From: Pseudopithomyces maydicus | Taxonomy: Eukaryota > Ascomycota > Dothideomycetes > Pleosporales > Didymosphaeriaceae | Assembly (NCBI GenBank): GCA_026873275.1 | Contig: JANTUC010000003.1 | Coordinates: 2,604,001 to 2,668,000, forward strand | Length of the DNA stretch: 64,000 nucleotides | Reading direction: 5' to 3' | Shown here: one piece after another, positions 57,894-64,000 of the stretch | How positions within the stretch are numbered: the first letter of the stretch is position 1 | Layout of the letters: the number at the start of each line of letters is the position of its first letter | Made by a program: the position numbers and the translations under genes | Notes under the pieces: model-generated | The model's input: only the letters and a program-made list of their open reading frames with translations | Database searches by the model: none | Told to the model about the DNA's origin: nothing

Positions 57894-59062
57894 ATGGCTT
57901 CCCCGGGGGACACACCCGCCCAGGAGCAGCAGCTGCCGCCCGATGCAGCCCCAGGACACGCCCCAGATGCCGTCCAGAAGCCCGTCAAGCGCTCGTGGAG
58001 GTACGTACGCGCCCTGCCGCCATGGGGACCCGCTGCTAACAGCGCGACACAGGCGCAAGTACAGGAAGATGCGCGTGCGCTTCGAGGACACGATGACCGC
58101 CAGCAACAACCTCATCCTTGACGAGTGGAAGGCCCAGGCCACGGCGCGCCGCCTCCGTGAGCAGAACGAGTGCGTCCAGAAGCCCCGTACCGTCTCTACC
58201 TACCCTTGCTGACGCAGCGCAGCCAAATCCTCGACATCTTGCTTGACATGAACGACAGCGCCCGGTTACCCACCAAGCTTCGCGTGGACCTGCGACAACA
58301 AGCCGACATCGATGCCAAACCCACCATCGAGGACCCCGAGCTGGTCCACCAGCGATTGAGCAGCCTGCGGGCAGAGCTAGCCACCGGCATCATCACAGCC
58401 GACGAGTACGCCCGCCGCGCAGAGCAACTCCACAATTCGCAGACAATCCAGCTTTCCCGATCGCTTGCCGCGCTCGAGGCCAAAGTACCGCACACCACAG
58501 AAGCTCCCGAACCGCCCATGGACGGCCTCGACCTCTCTGAAACCGCGCCCGGCTACATGTCGCCCACCCACGAGGAAGAATATCTCGCCAACCTGGACCA
58601 GGCATTGGCCGATCCAGCCTACCTTGAGTCTCACCCCTTGCGTGGGCCCTCCTCCCAGCTTCCCCCACAGAGAAGGAACTCACGGTGCGGAATCCAGACA
58701 GCGTGTACAACTGGCTGAGGAAACACCAACCGCAGGTCTTCCTCCAGGACAAAGACCCACAACACCCGGAGAACGTGCCAGAAAAGGCGGCGTCGAGGGC
58801 GAACGCTGGAGGAAGAGGAAAACGCCAGTCTGCCGCGGCGGGCACGCCTGGCCCCAAGACAGACCAGGAGGAAGAAGATGGATTTGACCCTGAGTCTGGC
58901 GTGGCGGCTAAAGGTAGCCGGAAGAGCAAGGGTGGCGAGAACGACTCGGCGTACAGGCCCAAGGGCGGAAGCAGTCGTGCGCCGAAGCGGAAAAGAGAAG
59001 ACGGCGAGCCCCCCGCGAAAGGCAGCAAGCGCAAAAGAGCGAGCGCGGGGGTCGCTGCGTAG
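57894..59062 (+). CDS. iec3: INO80 complex subunit Iec3; frameshift at C5
   Basis: The exons are 57894-58000, 58053-58169 and 58223-59062, with GCTAAC and CTGAC branches. The N-terminal core KRSWR|RKYRKMRVRFEDTM followed by ASNNLILDEWKAQATARRL and ILDILLDMNDS is the conserved Iec3 helix bundle (residues 30-90). In exon 3 the frame breaks at CCCCC (58662-58666). One more C joins SSQLPP to TEKELTVRNPDSVYNWLRKH, also conserved in Iec3 proteins. The C-terminal ~110 residues are Lys/Arg/Gly-rich and disordered (RAPKRKREDGEPPAKG), likely nuclear. Iec3 is a fungal-specific subunit of the INO80 nucleosome remodeller. With the Mit1-like and Rad16-like genes this makes three chromatin genes in the window, probably by chance. 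Confidence 0.85.
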
Positions 59063-59562
59063 ACGGCTATGACTGGGACAATTCGCATTCGGTTGTCGGC
59101 CATCCAGCTATCATAACAGCTCTGAATACATCATCTTGGCAATTTCTCGATGATATTTTTATTGTAGCCCGGTGTAGGGTGGTAATGGAAATCAGGTACA
59201 TCTTCGATGAGGACGTGTAAGAATAGCACTGGGAGTTACGTGGTGTTTGAAATAGGAGAGTGCACGGGAGAGGCGCGATGCATTTTGCGGTCATGGATTG
59301 CACGCAATAGCTACCTGGATAGCAAGATGCATCGATAGCAACGGCGTACTGGATAGGAATACCAATAGGCACCGACCGCGGCGGTTTGAAATTACAACAC
59401 TTGTTTTGACCCAAATGCTACTATGCATTGCTTCCATGTCTAGTTGTATGTATTCCTACAAGTTTTGCCTCTGTGCCAATCGGCTCGATATGTTACAAGT
59501 TACAACATCATGTACACCCCTTGATATATGTCATCTTTCTTTCCTTTTACCAGAAGACACGC
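59063..59562. other. Convergent 3' intergenic region
   Basis: 500 bp between IEC3 and RSM24; only 3' flanking sequence seen. Confidence 0.5.
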
Positions 59563-60697
59563 CTACAACCTCTTCCCCCGGGGCCCGCCCACCATAGCCA
59601 TCTCCGGTTGCGCAGTCGCCGCAGGCAAGCTCTGTGCTACAACCATCTTCCCGTCGATCAACAGCCCGTTGTTCGCCTTCTGATCGTCCAACTTGAGCGT
59701 CTCCGCCCTCTTCCCATCCAGATACTTCTTCCTCTCCTCGGTCAAAATCCACTCCTTCGGAAACGCATGCCTGACCTTCGGCTTGTGATGTCTAAAGTCG
59801 AACGGAACGTCCGCGAACGTATCCTTGGAGTCCTTGGCCTCCTTCAGCAGGCTCGTGATGGTCTCGCCGAGGAACCGCTTGTTCTGCGACTGCGTGTCGA
59901 ACTGCTCGCAGGACATCTTGACGATGTCGGTGGAGGGGTTGTATCGCACGCCGGCGAGCTTGATCAGCTTGTCGCGCTGCGTGGAGGTAAGGGGGATATC
60001 CGCGGGAGAGAACTCGACGACGACCTTGTTGGTGGCGGGGTGGGATTCGCCTAGGTAGGAGGTGTAGCGGAAGCGGAAGGGGTTTTTGCAGTGGGGGGTT
60101 CGAAGGGGCGGGCGAGTTCTGAGGGTTGGTCAGCGCTTCCGTACTAGATATCCCGAAGTCCAGATTTCAAAGAATGGAAGGGAGCGTACGGTTCAACAGC
60201 GGCAGTTCCCATGCGATGAGACGCGCGTATTCTCTCAGCTCTCGGTGCTGCTCCAGTTCGCCGTGACCCAGCGAGGTGAGATCGTCGCCGTAGTAATCCT
60301 CGTCCTGGCCCAGTTCCTCCTCGCCCTCGCCCCAGTAACCGACTCTCTTCGAGACGTGCTCCTTCATGATCCACTCCTCCTCGTCGAACTCCGTCGTGCT
60401 GCTATCCGTCCACGGGATGCCCTCCTTCCCCTTCCTGATCGCGTCATCGATCAATTCAGGATCCAGCGACTTCAAATCTTCAACCAGCTGACGCAGGGCC
60501 GCGGCACTTTCGGCCTGTGGTGTCGCGCCCGGGGCAGCAGCTTTCTCTGCTTCTCCATCCTTTGGTGCTTTTCTGGCCGGTGTTGTGGAGAACGGGCGCT
60601 GCCATTGCGCTGTGTATTTTGATGCCACATAGGGAGATGGGGTCCGAGACGGACACCGCCGCGACAGGAGAAGGAACCGCCGTGATATTGACGCCAT
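59563..60697 (-). CDS. RSM24: Mitochondrial small-subunit ribosomal protein mS35 (Rsm24); frameshift at C6
   Basis: The exons are 60190-60697 and 59563-60118, around a 71-nt intron with a GCTGACC branch. The N-terminus MASISRRFLLLSRR...RPFSTTPARK is a clear mitochondrial presequence. The MRP-S28 domain covers the middle and C-terminal part: LREYARLIAWELPLL, FRYTSYLGESHP, KVVVEFSPADIPLT, IKLAGVRYNPSTDIVKMSC and NKRFLGETITSLLKEAKD. In exon 2 the frame is lost at six G on the + strand (60093-60098); one more base joins LARPFEPP to NPFRFRYT, and the exon then has the right phase. The corrected protein has about 354 residues. It is a structural component of the mitoribosome small subunit. It shares a short promoter with ALG13. 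Confidence 0.9.
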
Positions 60698-60949
60698 TGC
60701 GGAATGGATTGGCGATGCAGCGTCGTTAACTTTTCGCGACCGGACCCCCGAGGTGCCAAGGCCTATCGGAAGAAAGAATCACCGATGCCGATGTTACGTG
60801 TATACCATCGCAATCAACCTTGTTGACTAGGCACGAGTATATAAATAAAAGGACTCGCGCCCGCAGATCGTAGCGACTGTCTGATTGCATAGACTCGACT
60901 TTTGGACTTGAAATAACTTTCCAGCTTCCGTTGCCCAGACTACGTCGAC
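60698..60949. promoter_or_regulatory. Shared divergent promoter of RSM24 and ALG13
   Basis: 252 bp between outward-facing start codons. A TATATAAATA box at 60838-60847 is correctly placed for ALG13 (about 105 nt before its ATG). Confidence 0.6.
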
Positions 60950-61675
60950 ATGCCGAAGCTGTGCTTTGTTACTACTGGCGCGACGGCACCCTTTACGGCG
61001 CTTATCGAGTCAATACTATCTCCAGCGTCGATTAACGCGTTGCTGGAGTGCCAAGTTACTCATCTTCTCGTTCAGTATGGTGTCGCAAAAGACGTCTACG
61101 AAGCTAGTGCCAAGACCGCCCGTGACTACCTAAAGCAGCAGGGAAAGGCAAAGCAGCTCGAGATCGATGGGATGGACTTCGAATCGAGTGGCCTTCGAGA
61201 GCAGTTCAAGTCAGTGCAAGAGACCAAGGGCCTGGCCATCTCTCATGCCGGTAAGTTGCACATACATTCGCTATTTTGAGACGTAGAGGTTTTCCAAAAA
61301 CAAACTTCAAAGGCGGTACGAGTGGCTAATCAACAACAGGCTCCGGTTCCATCTTGGAAGCTCTCCGTTTCGAAATTCCCCTCATCGTCGTCCCTAACAA
61401 CGCGCTACTTGACAATCACCAGGAAGAGCTTGCCGTTGCAATGCAGCAGTATAATTACGTGATTCACGGCAACGTCGAGTATGTCGTTAATAGGAACAAG
61501 ATGGGCGACCGCTAATAGCATTAGCAACCTTGCCCCCGCTATCCAGGCTTCGGACGCCTTCCGCACCAAAATGGCACAATTTCCACCAGTCACAGCGGGT
61601 AGGCAGCGTCAGACCAAGAGCTTCGCTAATATCATGGACGAAACTGTGGGGTTCACGGACTTGAATAACGAGTGA
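60950..61675 (+). CDS. ALG13: UDP-GlcNAc transferase catalytic subunit Alg13 (196 aa)
   Basis: The exons are 60950-61250, 61340-61478 and 61525-61675; the phases sum to 197 codons with stop. The protein opens with CFVTTGATAPFTALIESIL, the Alg13/MurG C-terminal Rossmann fold, and has the UDP-sugar site ISHAG|SGSILEALRFEIPLIVV and PNNALLDNHQEELAVAM, split by intron 1 exactly at the glycine loop. Alg13 binds the membrane anchor Alg14 on the cytosolic ER face and adds the second GlcNAc to dolichol-PP-GlcNAc in N-glycan synthesis. The length is near that of yeast Alg13 (202). All motifs are intact; no anomaly. The C-terminal TNLN-like tail is as in other ascomycetes, where it also controls turnover. 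Confidence 0.93.
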
Positions 61676-63085
61676 TAGGCCCTACTGGAAACGAATCTGC
61701 TGTCTGGGAGGGCTTCCCGTATGAAGTTGCCAAAGTTCTCAGGACTGGGCTACACCATGGAGGGAGCGTCGTTTGATCTCATCAAACTCTCATAACTAGA
61801 CTCTACGATAGAAGCAGTCTTTTCAGGCAGCTCATCAGATACACGATTTACAGCTTTTATGTTGATGATGGATGGATAGCATCATCTTCTAGGATCGATA
61901 CCTACACCACGGCCAATTCCTGGGAAGGAAGGGCCAACCGATGATCTCGAATACCACTAACGATCATTTTATAGAGTATTGACCGGATGGTTTCTCGGGC
62001 ATGTGGATTGCTACATTGAAGTGGGGCGAAAGGCTAGGGTTGAAACTTCTTGAGGAGCAAGCAGTGTTTCATGCACGGATAATTCGTAGGACCTGGTCAG
62101 AAATACGAAATAATTCCAATCCATAGGATAACGGAATGGCTCTCAGTTCCAGAGAAACTCTATAATATGCGGAAGATCGTGTTCTTTCATATCAGCTTTT
62201 GAATAGTCTCCACATGAACGCAGGCTTTGATCACTTCACTCGTATAATTAGATTGAAGTCGAAGCGTGCTCTTTTCTATCATATACTTGCCTTGCCTGCA
62301 TGCACGTATTTGATTGTTCTTCTCGAATAAGGGACTATCTTCGTTAGACGGAATCCATGAGTGAGAGAATAATTTTTTGATATTAGAGATTGCAGGAAAA
62401 ATCCATCGAATTCTAGTGTGGGTTTAGAAAGATTGGTAAGACGTTATAAGATCTCGTGCCATGTTTTTACGCGTGCCAATGGTGGTTCTATGATATCTTC
62501 GCATCTTCATCTTTCGATGTCTTTGTCCTTTAGTTCTTTTTCAGGTTAGGCATTAGTTAGGAAAATGACCGGGAATCTCGTCATGCTTCAAGCGTTTCGT
62601 TCCCACTGAGGCCCAAAGCGTTTCTCTTTACACGTTTATACCTTGATGCTGTGGCTCCAGTTTTCCGATGGCACTGATTCGTCACTCCCACGTGGTGGTG
62701 CAATCTCTCTCAGCATTAAGGTAATTGAATCTTACTAGTGTTTCCAGAAACTCAAACAGGGTCAGGTAAATCAATCATGCTTCATATTGCGGCCATAATC
62801 ACTCACTTCGGGAGAGAAGCTTCTGGAGTTTATTTGGTAACTTCCTATCACTAGGATATATAAATACCAGCCTTGTCTTCCTTTCTTCCTTCTTCCTCCA
62901 CCTTCATTAGTTCTACCTCTTGCATCTCAATCTTAAGCTACAGTACAAGCTCGATACCCATTCCAGGATCTCGGCATAACATATCCTCCATCGTTACAAT
63001 TGTCTCCGACACCGGCAGCTTCGGGTACTACGGTAATTAGAACTTCTATTACAGGCCTAACATGTTGCTTAGGTGTACAGGTACA
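61676..63085. other. Intergenic region, 1.4 kb
   Basis: No gene supported; AT-rich. A TATATAAATA at 62857-62866 followed by a CT-rich tract (62880-62930) probably belongs to the GTPase gene, implying a 5' leader of about 190 nt or a leader intron. Confidence 0.5.
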
Positions 63086-64000
63086 ATGTCAGGACAATCT
63101 TCGGGCGCTGCGGGCGGGGACAAGGCGACAGCCACGGTATCGACCCAAAAAGTTGCCCCTATGATTCCCAGCAAAAGAGAAGGCAAGTAAGACATTTCCA
63201 AATGCATGAATAACTATTCTAATAACAACAAGGTTCACCTTTTAGTTCCAACCGTGTCCCTTCTTCAAGACCAGCGGGTTATGTGCCAAAACCTAAGCCC
63301 CGATCTTCGCATGCATTCGACCAACGACCGAGAGAAGAGGCCGAGAGAATGGCTGCGATAGAGGGCGATGAGGCGATGAAGTTCATTCGTGATCAACCAT
63401 ATGAAGGTGAAGAAAAGAGTTACATCCTAGGTTTTTTGCAAAGCCGCACCATGCCACCTTGGGGCACAGTTGGCAATCGTCTAGCTGTCTTGGGTGACAC
63501 AGGCGGAGGCAAATCAAAGACAATTATCTCTGTCGTTGGGCTAGATCTTGGCACCGCAGTAAGTTTTGAGAAATCAAGGTGAACGAAGAGGCGCTAACAG
63601 TATAAAGTCTGGTGGGACTGACAGCGTCACAAATGTGATCCTAGAGTACCGTTCTTGCTACCCTGGTCAAAAGACACCACTCCTAGCACAGGTTTCCCTG
63701 TTTCCACAGTCACAAGTTTGGAACTCCATCATAGGTGGATTGAATGAATTTCGAGAATGGCAGGCTGCCCATCCTGACGCCGAAGAGGACGAAGCCGATG
63801 ACGATGACGCCGAAGCAGGAACTCACGAACCGCCGACTCGGCTAACAACCAGGATGAGGCACTTGTTTCCGTCAAATTTCCATTCTTCCGCTGACGCGGA
63901 AGAGTTTCTTGAGAACAACAGTGATGCTGATGTTCAACAATTCATAAGAGATGGGCTTGAGAGAATTTACACGGCGATCACAGGAAAGGGTTCACAAAAG
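63086..64000 (+). CDS. P-loop GTPase, dynamin/SLIP-GC-like, 5' part only
   Basis: The exons are 63086-63186, 63246-63558 and 63608 to the window end. The introns are 59 and 49 nt; the second has a GCTAAC branch but uses an acceptor 7 nt beyond the first AG. The N-terminal 75 residues are disordered. The Walker A is LAVLGDTGGGKSKTIISVV (about residues 125-143) and is followed after splicing by SGGTDSVTNVILEYR, which fits switch I (the GTPase G2 Thr region) of large dynamin-like or SLIP-GC GTPases. An acidic stretch (DAEEDEADDDDAEAG) follows. Similar genes are common and multicopy in Pezizomycotina, usually of unknown role. The Ser/Lys after the P-loop (GKSK) differs from the usual GKSS. The rest is outside the window. 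Confidence 0.7.

Noticed and set aside
1..64000. tRNA, rRNA, CRISPR arrays, riboswitches
   Set aside because: No cloverleaf-type T-arm or anticodon pattern, rRNA words or regularly spaced repeat-spacer arrays were found by eye; a covariance-model scan would settle it.

Overview
The window is from the nuclear genome of a filamentous ascomycete (Pezizomycotina). Introns are short (46-126 nt), with GT donors, CTAAC/CTGAC/CTAAT branch sites and AG acceptors. Gene types typical of this group are present: DUF3176, a Mit1/SHREC remodeller, Iec3, a bZIP-DUF3425 factor and an Atg22-like protein. One region carries C-to-T stop codons of the kind left by repeat-induced point mutation. A dothideomycete is my best guess, but that is inference.

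0-11 kb: the 3' end of a CE16-type esterase, a tiny intron-containing secreted peptide gene with a Kex2-type site, a DUF3176 membrane protein, a four-helix membrane protein, a GC-rich intergenic tract, and the mitochondrial rRNA methyltransferase MRM1. 11-24 kb: a Mit1-like CHD remodeller transcribed divergently from MRM1, an SF1 (Upf1/MOV10-type) helicase, and an unrecognised fungal protein. 24-31.5 kb: AT-rich accessory DNA with a P450, a small NAD(P)-binding reductase in divergent orientation, and a secreted cysteine-containing protein. 31.7-35.5 kb: a Rad5/Rad16-type SNF2 ATPase.

35.8-48 kb is the unusual part. It holds orphan genes (one with a degenerate repeat domain plus a coiled coil, and with 18-bp promoter repeats) and a large decayed gene. 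The decayed gene still reads as an SNF2-type ATPase running in one frame into a long coiled coil, interrupted by stops that each match Gln or Arg codons after a C-to-T change. A 40-bp tandem duplication and a diverged second copy of part of it lie alongside.

48-64 kb is again gene-dense and mostly housekeeping: an Atg22-like transporter, a small DUF4267-like membrane protein, a bZIP factor, a Na+/H+ antiporter, ORM (sphingolipid control), Iec3 (INO80), mS35/RSM24, ALG13, and the 5' part of a dynamin/SLIP-GC-type GTPase cut by the window edge.

A property of the whole window is that many otherwise healthy genes (the four-helix protein, the SF1 helicase twice, the secreted protein, a 40-kb orphan, ORM, Iec3, RSM24) each need exactly one extra base in a short homopolymer to read correctly. 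That pattern is best explained by homopolymer under-calling in the assembly. Gene models here should not be called pseudogenes on frameshifts alone.
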